Positions 38,370 to 47,244 of a stretch of 64,000 bases of DNA are shown piece after piece. Below the pieces are notes generated by a model, which was not told where the DNA came from, did no database searches, and saw only the letters and a list, made by a program, of their open reading frames with translations. The stretch lies in assembly GCF_000479335.1 (NCBI RefSeq), contig NC_022584.1, forward strand, positions 806,001-870,000. The letters are read 5' to 3'. Numbering within the stretch: position 1 is the first letter of the stretch; every line of letters begins with the position of its first letter. This stretch comes from Streptococcus ilei (GTDB lineage Bacteria > Bacillota > Bacilli > Lactobacillales > Streptococcaceae). The position numbers were made by a program, and so were the translations under genes.

Positions 38370-41054
38370 TTAAATAGCGTTTTTATCCTTACCGAGTGCA
38401 CGTTGGACGGCTTTGACAATTTCAACAAGAACCACAATCATAATTGCACCTACAGCAACCACCAACCATTGCGTCAAACTCAAGTTTGAAACATGGAAGA
38501 GTTTATTAAATCCAGGTACCATAATGGTTGCCATTAAGAGAATAAAGGCTACTGGGATAGACCAGTTAAAGGTCTTGTTCTTGAAGAGTCCCACTTTAAA
38601 GATCGATTGATAGACCGATTTCACGTTAAAGGCATGGAGCAATTGGATTAAACCGAGAGTTGCAAAGGCCATAGTAAGGGCATCCGCATGGATTTCTGCG
38701 TGACTCTGGTGCTCTGGGAAAAGAATTGCCCATCCGTATACGCCAAGTACCAAGATAGTTTGGAAGATTCCTTGATATAGGATGGCTCCAAAGACCCCAC
38801 CGTCAAAGAAGTTGGACTTACGTCCACGAGGTTTGTGGGTCATGACACCTGGCTCAGCTGGTTCCACACCAAGAGCGATAGCTGGTAGGGTATCTGTTAC
38901 CAAGTTAATCCATAATAGATGCACTGGTTGAAGAACGTCCCAACCAAAGAGGGTTGCAAAGAAGATAGTGAAGACCTCAGCCATATTAGCAGACAAGAGG
39001 TATTGGATGGATTTTTGGATATTGGAGAAGACCTTACGTCCTTCTTCAACTGCTACGATAATGGTTGCGAAGTTATCATCGGCAAGGACCATATCAGAAG
39101 CTCCCTTAGAAACCTCTGTACCAGTAATCCCCATACCGATACCAATATCAGCAGTCTTAAGTGATGGAGCATCGTTGACCCCGTCACCAGTCATGGCAAC
39201 AACCTTGCCTTCTTTTTGCCATGCTTTCACAATCCGAACCTTGTGCTCAGGCGATACACGCGCGTAAACAGAGTATTGCTTGAAGACTTTTTGGAATTCT
39301 TCATCAGTGAGTTCATTCAACTCAGCACCAGTGAAGACATGGTCTTCTGTATCATTTGGATCGATGATTCCAAGACGTTTGGCGATAGCTTCCGCTGTAT
39401 CTTGGTGGTCACCAGTAATCATGATTGGACGAATGCCTGCCTCCTTAGCGACACGAACAGCTTCTGCAGCTTCTGGACGTTCAGGGTCAATCATGCCGAC
39501 CAAACCAGAGAAGATAAGGTCAGATTCAACAATTTCAGATTCCAAGGTTGGAATTTCATTGCTTGTCTTATAAGCCATCATCAAGACACGAAGGGCTTGT
39601 TTGGCCAAGTCTTTGTTGGTAGCAAGGATAGCTTTCTTATCTTCCTCTGTGATTGGGCGAACTTCCCCATTGACTTCAATACGAGTCACACGTTTGAGCA
39701 ATTGGTCAGGGGCACCCTTCACAGCGATAAAGTAAGAGCCATCAGCTTCCTTATGAATGGTAGACATGAGTTTCCGGTCTGAGTCAAATGGCAATTCAGC
39801 CACACGTGGCTCATCCTTCAAGACTTCACGGACGTCGAAATTGTGGTCCAAACCAAACTGTACTAAAGCAGTCTCAGTTGGATCCCCAATCAACTTACCA
39901 GCTGGGTCCACCTTGGTATCATTGGCAAAGTTCATGATACGAAGCGTATTGTTGCTAGCAGCAATTTCTGCTGCCGAGCTTTGCAATTGACCGTTGGTAT
40001 AAACCTTCTCAACCGTCATTTGGTTCATCGTCAAAGTACCTGTTTTATCAGATGCGATGATTTCTGTTGAACCAAGCGTTTCAACCGCTGGTAATTTACG
40101 GACGATGGAATTCCGTTTTGCAAGGGTTGTCGTTCCCAAAGAGAGAACGATGGTGACAATAGCAGGAAGTCCTTCTGGAATAGCCGCAACCGCAAGGGCT
40201 ACCGCCACCATCAAACCTTCCAATGGATGTTCTCCACGAACGAAGACGCCAACCAAGAAGGTAATCACTGCAATCACAACTATTAAGTAAGTCAAAGTCT
40301 TAGACAATTGAGTCAAGCTTTGCTTCAACGGTGTTTCCGTTTCGTCTGCATTGGCCAACATGTCCGCAATCTTACCAACTTCTGTATACATACCAGTGTT
40401 GGTTACGACACCAATACCACGACCGTAAGTTACGTTAGAGTTTTGGTAAGCCATGTTAACACGGTCCCCGATACCAGCATCTGCTTCAACAAGTCCTGTC
40501 ACATCTTTTTCAACTGGAACAGACTCCCCTGTAAGAGCTGCTTCTTCAATTTTAAGGGAAGCTGCTTCAAACAAGCGCATATCAGCAGGCACCACATCTC
40601 CCGCTTCTAGCAAGACGATATCCCCAGGCACCAGTTCTTTTGAGTCAATCTCAATAACATGACCATCACGACGAACACGGGCCATGGGGCTAGACATATT
40701 TTTCAGAGCTTCAATGGCCGCTTCAGCTTGCCCCTCTTGGTAAACCCCAAAGGCAGCATTCAAGACAACAACAGCTAAGATGATAATCGCATCTGTTAAA
40801 CCATCCATCCCTTCTGTAATCACAGAAAGTGCCGCTGCCGCTAGCAAGATGATAATCATCAAATCCTTAAATTGATCAAGGAATTTAGCTAGTAGGCTAC
40901 GTTTCTCACCCTCTTCTAACTCATTACGACCATAAGTCGCTAAGCGTTCTTGAGCTTGAGCAGTTGACAAACCTTCGATAGATGAGTCCAATTTCTTTAG
41001 GACTTCTTCTGCGGTTTGAGTGTAAAACAAGTCTTTATTTTGTTCTTTTGACAA
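38370..41054 (-). CDS. P-type cation ATPase (Ca/Mn efflux, CaxP/MgtA-type)
   Basis: This 894-residue P2A-type pump has an N-terminal cation-ATPase domain, TGES motif (ALTGESVPVEKD), PEGLP in membrane helix 4 (about 290), the phosphorylated Asp in SDKTGTLTMNQ (about 335), KGAPDQL, MITGDHQDTA and MTGDGVNDAPSL, then six C-terminal helices. The helix with NLVTDTLPAIALG is typical of SERCA-like pumps. Pneumococcal homologues (CaxP, also called MgtA) export calcium and manganese. The yybP-ykoY riboswitch in its leader supports manganese as signal. ATG 41054 follows AAAGGAGGAGACTG. Confidence 0.95.
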   Translation of the reverse strand: MSKEQNKDLFYTQTAEEVLKKLDSSIEGLSTAQAQERLATYGRNELEEGEKRSLLAKFLDQFKDLMIIILLAAAALSVITEGMDGLTDAIIILAVVVLNAAFGVYQEGQAEAAIEALKNMSSPMARVRRDGHVIEIDSKELVPGDIVLLEAGDVVPADMRLFEAASLKIEEAALTGESVPVEKDVTGLVEADAGIGDRVNMAYQNSNVTYGRGIGVVTNTGMYTEVGKIADMLANADETETPLKQSLTQLSKTLTYLIVVIAVITFLVGVFVRGEHPLEGLMVAVALAVAAIPEGLPAIVTIVLSLGTTTLAKRNSIVRKLPAVETLGSTEIIASDKTGTLTMNQMTVEKVYTNGQLQSSAAEIAASNNTLRIMNFANDTKVDPAGKLIGDPTETALVQFGLDHNFDVREVLKDEPRVAELPFDSDRKLMSTIHKEADGSYFIAVKGAPDQLLKRVTRIEVNGEVRPITEEDKKAILATNKDLAKQALRVLMMAYKTSNEIPTLESEIVESDLIFSGLVGMIDPERPEAAEAVRVAKEAGIRPIMITGDHQDTAEAIAKRLGIIDPNDTEDHVFTGAELNELTDEEFQKVFKQYSVYARVSPEHKVRIVKAWQKEGKVVAMTGDGVNDAPSLKTADIGIGMGITGTEVSKGASDMVLADDNFATIIVAVEEGRKVFSNIQKSIQYLLSANMAEVFTIFFATLFGWDVLQPVHLLWINLVTDTLPAIALGVEPAEPGVMTHKPRGRKSNFFDGGVFGAILYQGIFQTILVLGVYGWAILFPEHQSHAEIHADALTMAFATLGLIQLLHAFNVKSVYQSIFKVGLFKNKTFNWSIPVAFILLMATIMVPGFNKLFHVSNLSLTQWLVVAVGAIMIVVLVEIVKAVQRALGKDKNAI

Positions 41055-41082
41055 AACAGTCTCCTCCTTTTTTGGCCTCTTT

Positions 41083-41198
41083 TTACAAAAAAGAGACCTG
41101 TTTTTTAAAAAAACAAGTCTCGCTGTTTAATATAGTGCCGGAAATAATTCGTAATGACGACACTATCGCGGGAAATCCGCCAGCTACTCCCTTGAGTG
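41083..41198 (-). promoter_or_regulatory. yybP-ykoY manganese riboswitch
   Basis: The leader begins CACTCAAGGGAGTAGCTGG and includes TGTCGTCATTACGAA, the two conserved loops of the yybP-ykoY class that bind Mn2+. An expression-platform hairpin GAGACTTGTTTTTT/AAAAACAGGTCTC (41121-41093) followed by TTTTTTG can terminate before the ATPase gene. Mn2+ binding is expected to favour read-through and efflux. Class assigned from the conserved loops; not folded by program. Confidence 0.88.
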
Positions 41199-41203
41199 GT
41201 TTC

Positions 41204-41212
41204 ATTATACCA
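41204..41212 (-). promoter_or_regulatory. Extended -10 promoter of the riboswitch leader
   Basis: TGGTATAAT on the minus strand, immediately before the riboswitch. Confidence 0.7.
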
Positions 41213-41248
41213 CAACTCGTAAAAAAATCAAGAAAAACTACTGATAAA

Positions 41249-41632
41249 CTAGTCTTCCCAAGTCAATTCTAAGTGATAGGTAGCGAATTGCTGACTTTCA
41301 TCTGCCGTCAACAACTGATAGGACAAACCAAGCTTATTTTGCTCCAATACATATTCCTTGGTATCAATCACAAATTGCTGCATGCCTAGGGGAGTTGGAA
41401 TGAGTGCATGACCTTTCTCTGAAGTCATAAATTTCATGATGGATTTTGGAGTTGAGAAGCGAGTCATGGTCAATTCTTGATCATGGAATTTCAAAGCTAC
41501 TTTTTCTCCTTCTTCGTTGACGTAAAGCAGATAGTGATAGCCACCCTTTTCCTTCCATTCCCCTTCGTAATATTGATCCATCACTTCGAGTTGATCATCA
41601 AATTGAATCTGATTTTGTATTCTAATTTTCAA
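41249..41632 (-). CDS. DUF1934 (YwiB-like) protein, TTG start
   Basis: This 127-residue beta-rich protein of the YwiB/DUF1934 type (calycin-like fold, unknown function) has KIRIQNQIQFDDQ, EGEWKEKGGYHYLLY and LGLSYQLL in the usual order. No ATG fits: the conserved sequence begins at TTG 41632, with AAAGGATGGGAACTT upstream, while a frame extended to 41713 crosses a TGGTAAAAT promoter box (41669-41661). Codon TTG as start is therefore the best reading. It sits alone between the P-type ATPase leader and the divergent HD gene. Confidence 0.78.
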   Translation of the reverse strand: MKIRIQNQIQFDDQLEVMDQYYEGEWKEKGGYHYLLYVNEEGEKVALKFHDQELTMTRFSTPKSIMKFMTSEKGHALIPTPLGMQQFVIDTKEYVLEQNKLGLSYQLLTADESQQFATYHLELTWED

Positions 41633-41727
41633 AAGTTCCCATCCTTTCCCTCTTTCCTTTATTTTACCAAAAACTTCTTTCTTTTTCCTATTGCAACCAT
41701 CTCTCGATACCAATTTAAGCTGTTTTC

Positions 41728-41736
41728 TGCTATAAT
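41728..41736 (+). promoter_or_regulatory. Extended -10 placed for a leaderless transcript
   Basis: TGCTATAAT ends 6 bp before ATG 41743. AGAGG lies within these six bases, too close to act as ribosome binding site. Confidence 0.65.
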
Positions 41737-41742
41737 AGAGGC

Positions 41743-43053
41743 ATGAATGAAAAAGTATTTCGGGATCCTGTGCACAACTATATCCACGTGGATCACCCAG
41801 TCATTTACAAGCTCATTAATACAAAAGAATTTCAACGACTACGTCGCATCAAACAGTTGGGAACCTCTGGGTTTACCTTTCATGGGGGCGAGCATAGTCG
41901 TTTTTCGCACTGTCTAGGAGCCTACGAAATTGCTCGTCGTATCTTATCTATCTTTGATGAGAAATATACCGACCAATGGGACTCGAGTGAATCCCTCCTT
42001 ACCATGGTTGCCGCCTTGCTCCATGACATTGGACACGGGGCCTATTCACATACCTTTGAAGGACTATTTGATACAGATCATGAAAAAATGACCCAGGAAA
42101 TCATTACCTGTCCTGAAACGGAAATCTACCAGATTTTAATTCAAGTAGCTCCAGATTTCCCTCAAAAGGTTGCCAGTGTTATCGACCACACCTACCCTAA
42201 TAAACAAGTGGTGCAGTTAATTTCTAGTCAGATTGATGTCGATCGCATGGATTACCTTCTACGAGACGCCTACTTCACTGGTGCCTCTTACGGAAACTTT
42301 GATTTAACTCGTATTTTGCGTGTTATTCGTCCAGTAGAAAACGGGATTGCCTTTCAGGTCAATGGGATGCATGCGGTTGAAGATTATGTTGTTTCTCGTT
42401 ACCAAATGTATATGCAGGTCTACTTTCACCCAGCCACTAGAGCAATGGAAGTCCTATTGCAAAACCTACTCAAGCGAGCACGTCATCTCTATGCTACGCA
42501 CAAGGAGTTCTTTCACGCGACTTCACCTCGCTTGATTCCATTCTTTGAACACCAAGTGAACCTTGCCGATTACTTGGCTTTGGACGACGGCGTCATGAAT
42601 ACCTATTTTCAATCTTGGATGGAGAGTCCTGATTCTGTTCTCTCTGATTTGGCCCAGCGTTTTATCAATCGCAAGGTTTTCAAATCCATTCTCTTTCAAG
42701 ATAAGGATGAAGAACAATTAGCTGCTCTCAAACAACTGATTCAAGAGGTTGGTTTTGATCCAATCTATTATACAGCTATCCATCGAAACTTTGACCTTCC
42801 TTACGACGTTTACCGGCCAGATTCAGAAAAACCTCGTACTCAAATTGAGATCATCCAAAAGGATGGTAAATTAGCTGAGCTATCCCTACTCTCTCCTATC
42901 GTTGCTTCCTTAGCTGGTAGTAGACAAGGGGATAACCGCTTCTATTTCCCGAAAGAAATGTTGCTTGAAAATAGCTTGTTTACACCTCAACTACAATTAT
43001 TCCAGTCCTATATTATCAACGATACCTTCACAGGAGAGAAACATGAACATTAA
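41743..43053 (+). CDS. HD-domain phosphohydrolase (YwfO-like)
   Basis: This 436-residue HD protein has metal ligands in HSRFSHCLGAYEIA (about 45-58), the HD pair in ALLHDIGHGAYSHTFEG (about 93-109) and the final Asp in QIDVDRMDYLLRDAYFTG (about 163-180). It resembles the YwfO/dGTPase-like group, with nucleotide triphosphate hydrolysis reported for homologues. First gene of HD-HAD-murM-murN; the HAD start overlaps its end by 11 bp. Confidence 0.9.
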   Translation: MNEKVFRDPVHNYIHVDHPVIYKLINTKEFQRLRRIKQLGTSGFTFHGGEHSRFSHCLGAYEIARRILSIFDEKYTDQWDSSESLLTMVAALLHDIGHGAYSHTFEGLFDTDHEKMTQEIITCPETEIYQILIQVAPDFPQKVASVIDHTYPNKQVVQLISSQIDVDRMDYLLRDAYFTGASYGNFDLTRILRVIRPVENGIAFQVNGMHAVEDYVVSRYQMYMQVYFHPATRAMEVLLQNLLKRARHLYATHKEFFHATSPRLIPFFEHQVNLADYLALDDGVMNTYFQSWMESPDSVLSDLAQRFINRKVFKSILFQDKDEEQLAALKQLIQEVGFDPIYYTAIHRNFDLPYDVYRPDSEKPRTQIEIIQKDGKLAELSLLSPIVASLAGSRQGDNRFYFPKEMLLENSLFTPQLQLFQSYIINDTFTGEKHEH

Positions 43054-43852
43054 ACTTGTTGCCTTGGATATCGATGGAACCCTTTTAACGTCTGACGGCC
43101 AAGTAACCCCCGAAGTTTTCCAGGCTATCCAAGATGCCAAAGCTCAAGGGGTTCATGTTGTCTTAGCAACTGGTCGTCCTCGTTCTGGTGTCCTTCGATT
43201 GTTGGAGGAACTTCATTTGGATCAACCAGGTGACCTCGTCATCACCTTCAATGGGGGACTGATTCAAGACGCCCACACTGGTGAAACTCTCTATGAAGAA
43301 CACCTCTCCTACAACGATTATTTGGATATTGAAGCGCTAGCTCGTAAGTTAGCTGTTCCTATGCACGCTAGTACCAAGTCTGGCATTTATACAGCTAATC
43401 GTAACATTGGTACCTATACCATCCATGAAGCCAAATTGGTCCACTCGGATCTTTTCTATCGGACTCCTGAAGAAATGGAGCATCATACGGTTCTCAAGTG
43501 TATGTATGTCGATGAACCTGACATCTTAGAAACGGTCCTCTCCGCTATTCCGGATAATTTTTACGATCGTTTTACGATTGTGCGTTCCGCACCTTTTTAC
43601 CTTGAGATATTACCTAAGACAGTAAATAAAGGTCAAGCCCTCTTACAGTTAGCGTCCAAGTTAAACCTAAGTCCAGACCAAGTGATGGCGGTCGGAGATC
43701 AAGAAAACGACCAGGCTATGCTAGAGGTTGCTGGTCTCCCTGTAGCAATGGACAATGCCAGTCCTGAATTAAAAAAGATCGCTAAAGTCGTCACGCGCTC
43801 CAACGATGAGTCGGGTGTCGCTTACGCCCTTAGAAAGTGGGTACTCCATTAA
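43043..43852 (+). CDS. Cof-type HAD sugar phosphatase (YidA-like)
   Basis: This 269-residue HAD-IIB hydrolase has motif 1 LDIDGTLLTSDG (about 8-19), motif 2 VLATGRPRSG, and motif 4 GDQENDQAML (about 217-226), with a C2-type cap between. The family dephosphorylates sugar phosphates and related metabolites. I chose ATG 43043, with AGGAGAGAAAC before it; it overlaps the end of the HD gene. Its stop TAA shares the A of the murM ATG (TAATG), so translation is coupled. Confidence 0.92.
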   Translation: MNIKLVALDIDGTLLTSDGQVTPEVFQAIQDAKAQGVHVVLATGRPRSGVLRLLEELHLDQPGDLVITFNGGLIQDAHTGETLYEEHLSYNDYLDIEALARKLAVPMHASTKSGIYTANRNIGTYTIHEAKLVHSDLFYRTPEEMEHHTVLKCMYVDEPDILETVLSAIPDNFYDRFTIVRSAPFYLEILPKTVNKGQALLQLASKLNLSPDQVMAVGDQENDQAMLEVAGLPVAMDNASPELKKIAKVVTRSNDESGVAYALRKWVLH

Positions 43853-45066
43853 TGTATAGTTATAAAATCGGTATTACAGCCGAAGAACATGATGAATTCG
43901 TTAAAAATAGCCCCCAAACCAATTTGCTTCAAAGCTCAGATTGGGCAAAGATCAAAGATAACTGGGGCAATGAACGCCTTGGGATTTACCAAGATCAAAA
44001 ACTAGTTGCAGTTGCAAGTATTTTAATCCAACCACTCCCACTTGGTTTTACTATGCTCTATATCCCACGTGGACCTATAATGGATTACCAAAATAGCCAA
44101 TTAGTGTCCTTTATGCTCCAATCCATCAAAACATATGCTAAAAGTAAGCGAGCTGTTTTCGCCAAATTTGATCCCTCTCTTTTCCTTAGAAAAGGGTTAA
44201 TTGGCCAAGAGGCAAAGGATCAAGAGGCTACTTTAGAGATTATCCAATCTTTAAAAGAATGTGGAGTGGAATGGGTTGGTCGGACGGAAGATATGGGGGA
44301 AACCATTCAACCACGTTTCCAGGCCAATATCTACAAGGAATACTTCACAGAGGACCAACTGTCTAAATCCACCAAGCAAGCCATTCGGACCGCCCGAAAT
44401 AAAGGAGTCGAAGTCATCTTTGGAGGCACTGAACTCTTAGACGAATTTGCAGCTCTAATGAAAAAAACAGAGGCTCGTAAAGGTATCCATCTTCGTGGAA
44501 AAGACTATTATGAGAAACTGCTAACAACCTATGCAGGACAATCTTACATCACTCTATCAAGAATTAACTTGGCTCAACGCCTTGCTTCACTCAAAGAGCA
44601 ACTGGAAAAAAATCAAGCAGAAGCTAGTCGTTTTAACGAAAAAACAAAACCAGGCAAGATTGACAACAACCGTCAAGAAAAAGAACGTTTGGAAGAAGAA
44701 ATCCAATTTCTCAATCAAGAGCTAAAAGACGGCCAAGAAATCGTTTCTCTTTCTGGAACCTTGACTCTTGAATTTGGAGGCACTTCAGAGAATGTCTATG
44801 CAGGGATGGATGAGAACTTCCGCCGTTATCAACCAGCTATTTTGACTTGGTATGAAACAGCCCAGCATGCCTTTGACCGTGGAGCTGATTGGCAAAATAT
44901 GGGAGGAGTTGAGAACCATTTAGATGGAGGACTCTACCACTTCAAGTCAAAATTTAATCCAATGATCGAAGAATTTGTTGGCGAATTCAACCTCCCAACA
45001 AGTATTCTTTATCCCCTTGTTAACAAAGCCTATCAATTACGAAAAAAACTAAGAAATAAACAGTAA
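43852..45066 (+). CDS. murM: MurM: adds first branch residue to lipid II
   Basis: This 404-residue FemX/FemAB-family transferase has MYSYKIGI, LPLGFTMLYIPRGPIMDY (about 65-82), the acceptor loop STKQAIRTARNKGVEV, a coiled-coil pair between about 240 and 300, and a second GNAT-like domain ending YHFKSKFNP. MurM uses aminoacyl-tRNA (Ala or Ser) to begin the dipeptide branch on lipid II, and its alleles affect beta-lactam resistance in pneumococcus. The start overlaps the HAD stop; there is no strong ribosome binding site, so it depends on coupling. Same order as murMN. Confidence 0.93.
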   Translation: MYSYKIGITAEEHDEFVKNSPQTNLLQSSDWAKIKDNWGNERLGIYQDQKLVAVASILIQPLPLGFTMLYIPRGPIMDYQNSQLVSFMLQSIKTYAKSKRAVFAKFDPSLFLRKGLIGQEAKDQEATLEIIQSLKECGVEWVGRTEDMGETIQPRFQANIYKEYFTEDQLSKSTKQAIRTARNKGVEVIFGGTELLDEFAALMKKTEARKGIHLRGKDYYEKLLTTYAGQSYITLSRINLAQRLASLKEQLEKNQAEASRFNEKTKPGKIDNNRQEKERLEEEIQFLNQELKDGQEIVSLSGTLTLEFGGTSENVYAGMDENFRRYQPAILTWYETAQHAFDRGADWQNMGGVENHLDGGLYHFKSKFNPMIEEFVGEFNLPTSILYPLVNKAYQLRKKLRNKQ

Positions 45067-45074
45067 GGTGACCT

Positions 45075-46250
45075 ATGACATTCAATATTATTAGTAGGGA
45101 AGAATTTTACCAACACTCTCTCACTACTTCCAATCACTCTTTTTTACAGAGTATTGAAATGGCTGATTTGCTTCAAAAAAGAGGCGCAACTATTCAATAT
45201 ATTGGATGGGAAGAGCAAGGAACATTAGCTATCTCTGCCATTTTATATAGCCTACCCATGACGGGAGGCTTGCATTACGAAATCAATAGTGGACCAATCG
45301 TGACGGATGCTCGCTACCTACCAGATTTTTACGAAGCATTGCAGGATTATGTAAAAGAAAATGGTGGTATCGAATTTATTTTAAAACCTTATGACCACTA
45401 TCAAGTTTTCGATAGCAATGGAAACCCGACCGAAGAAGAGCAAAAACAACTTCTCCATTCATTACTGGATCTTGGCTATCAATTTGATGGCTTACAAGTA
45501 GGCTATCCAGGAGGAGAACCTGTTTGGCATTATCTGAAAGACCTAACTGATTATGATGCGAAATCTCTCCTAAAATCCTTCAACAAAAACTGTAGCCGTA
45601 ATATTACGACTGCCCTTAACTATGACATTTCCATCCGAAATATTAGTAGAGATGAGATCCCTCAGTTTAAAAAAATTATTGAAGAAACTGGAAAACGTCA
45701 AGGATTTGAAGACAAGAGTCTAGACTACTACTACGATCTCTATGATACCTTTAAGGATAATGCAGAATTTCTCATTGCTGAAATCAATACAACTGATGCA
45801 CTTGCTTACTTAGACCAGAAGATTTCCTTACTAAATCCTTCATCTAAACAATATGAGCAACAGCTACAAAAATTAGAGAAACAAAAGACAATTGTCCGAG
45901 AGACCTTGGCTGATGAAACTGCTGAAACTGTTCCTTTGGCCTGCGCCCTCATCATCTATAATCCATCAGAAGTGACCTATTTATTTGGTGGTTCGTATAC
46001 CAAATATCAGAAATTTTCTGCCGCCTTCTTGATTCAATACCATGCAATGAAGCGCGCACTAGAAAAAGGAATCACCTTATACAATTTCCTAGGCATTCAA
46101 GGAATCTTTGACGGCTCAGACGGTGTTCTTCGTTTCAAACAAAACTTCAACGGATATATTGTCCGTAAGATGGGAACCTTCCGATATTACCCAAATCCTC
46201 TGAAATTTAAAACCTTGTCCTTGATCAAACGAATCTTAGGACGTTCATAA
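45075..46250 (+). CDS. murN: MurN: adds second branch residue to lipid II
   Basis: This 391-residue FemAB-family transferase starts MTFNIISREEFYQHS, with GGLHYEINSGPIVTD (about 75-89), KSFNKNCSRNITTA, a helical coiled-coil hairpin (about 235-300) and YLFGGSYTKYQKF near the C-terminus. MurN adds the second residue (usually Ala) after MurM, completing the interpeptide branch. It starts 8 bp after murM with AAGGTGACCT. A terminator follows directly. Confidence 0.93.
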   Translation: MTFNIISREEFYQHSLTTSNHSFLQSIEMADLLQKRGATIQYIGWEEQGTLAISAILYSLPMTGGLHYEINSGPIVTDARYLPDFYEALQDYVKENGGIEFILKPYDHYQVFDSNGNPTEEEQKQLLHSLLDLGYQFDGLQVGYPGGEPVWHYLKDLTDYDAKSLLKSFNKNCSRNITTALNYDISIRNISRDEIPQFKKIIEETGKRQGFEDKSLDYYYDLYDTFKDNAEFLIAEINTTDALAYLDQKISLLNPSSKQYEQQLQKLEKQKTIVRETLADETAETVPLACALIIYNPSEVTYLFGGSYTKYQKFSAAFLIQYHAMKRALEKGITLYNFLGIQGIFDGSDGVLRFKQNFNGYIVRKMGTFRYYPNPLKFKTLSLIKRILGRS

Positions 46251-46278
46251 AAAAAACCAGCCTTCTAGCTGGTTTTTT
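46249..46278 (+). terminator. Terminator of the murMN operon
   Basis: AAAACCAGC-cttcta-GCTGGTTTTTTC begins at the murN stop. Confidence 0.88.
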
Positions 46279-46283
46279 CATAT

Positions 46284-46311
46284 GAAAAAGACGAGAAGTC
46301 CCTCGCCTTTT
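46284..46311 (-). terminator. Terminator of tpiA
   Basis: GGCGAG pairs with CTCGTC around ggactt and is followed by TTTTTC on the minus strand, 10 bp after the tpiA stop. Confidence 0.75.
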
Positions 46312-46321
46312 TTATTCTGCA

Positions 46322-47080
46322 TTAGTTTACGAAGTTCAACAATGCCAAGAAGCTTTCTGGATCAAGTGATGCACCACCAACAAGAGCTCCATCAACATCT
46401 GGACAAGCCATGTATTCTGCAACGTTTTCAGGTTTCACTGAACCTCCGTATTGAACACGTACTTTATCAGCTACTTCTTGACCAAAGTCAGCTGCTACAA
46501 CGTCACGAACCACTTTACACATTTTTTGTGCGTCGTCTTGTGAAGCTGATTTACCAGTACCGATAGCCCAGATTGGCTCATAAGCGATTACAGATGCAGC
46601 AACTTGCTCAGCTGTCAATCCAGCCAAAGCCGCAGATACTTGAGCACCTACGAATTCAGCAGCTTTTCCTGCTTCGTAAGTTTCAAGGCTCTCACCACAA
46701 CAGATGATTGGAAGCAAACCATTAGCAAAGATTGCTTTTGCTTTTTTGTTGATATCTTCATCAGTTTCATGGAAGTAGTCACGACGTTCTGAGTGACCGA
46801 TCACGACGTAATCAGTACCGATTTCTTTCAAAACTTGTGGGCTAGTTTCACCAGTGAAGGCACCAGCGTTTTCAAAGTAACAGTTTTGAGCAGCAACTTT
46901 AAGGTTTGAACCTTTAGCCGCAGCAAGAACAGTTGTCAAATCAAGGGCAGGAGCTGCAATCCCAGCTTCAACAAGGTCAGATGAAGGAAGTTTTGATGCT
47001 ACAGCTTCAACGAATGCTTTTGCTTCTTCTGGGTTTTTGTTCATTTTCCAGTTACCAGCAATAAATGGTTTACGTGACAT
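46322..47080 (-). CDS. tpiA: Triosephosphate isomerase
   Basis: This 252-residue TIM barrel has the catalytic Lys in AGNWKMN (about residue 11), catalytic His in VIGHSERR (about 97-104) and Glu in [11 protein letters not shown] (about 167-177, loop 6). It interconverts dihydroxyacetone phosphate and glyceraldehyde 3-phosphate. I chose ATG 47080 (MSRKPFIAG) with GAGGTGTGTGAA upstream. Single gene with its own terminator; tuf upstream ends in its own terminator. Confidence 0.99.
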   Translation of the reverse strand: MSRKPFIAGNWKMNKNPEEAKAFVEAVASKLPSSDLVEAGIAAPALDLTTVLAAAKGSNLKVAAQNCYFENAGAFTGETSPQVLKEIGTDYVVIGHSERRDYFHETDEDINKKAKAIFANGLLPIICCGESLETYEAGKAAEFVGAQVSAALAGLTAEQVAASVIAYEPIWAIGTGKSASQDDAQKMCKVVRDVVAADFGQEVADKVRVQYGGSVKPENVAEYMACPDVDGALVGGASLDPESFLALLNFVN

Positions 47081-47178
47081 TTCACACACCTCGTTTTTCT
47101 AATTTTATATAACCTATTTTACCATAATTTTCGTCATAATGAAAGGTTGCACAAGATCATTTTGCTTTTTAGCATAAT

Positions 47179-47206
47179 AAAAACCCCGTCTTCACGGGGT
47201 TTTTTG
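47179..47206. terminator. Terminator of tuf
   Basis: AAAACCCCGT and ACGGGGTTTT flank a short loop, with T-runs on both strands. Confidence 0.88.
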
Positions 47207-47244
47207 TCTGTCTATATAATTGTTAATCTGGGAACTAGATCGAA

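Noticed and set aside
41126..41165. ComX cin-box-like TACGAAT in the P-type ATPase leader
   Set aside because: It lies in the conserved loop of the yybP-ykoY riboswitch, which explains it better.
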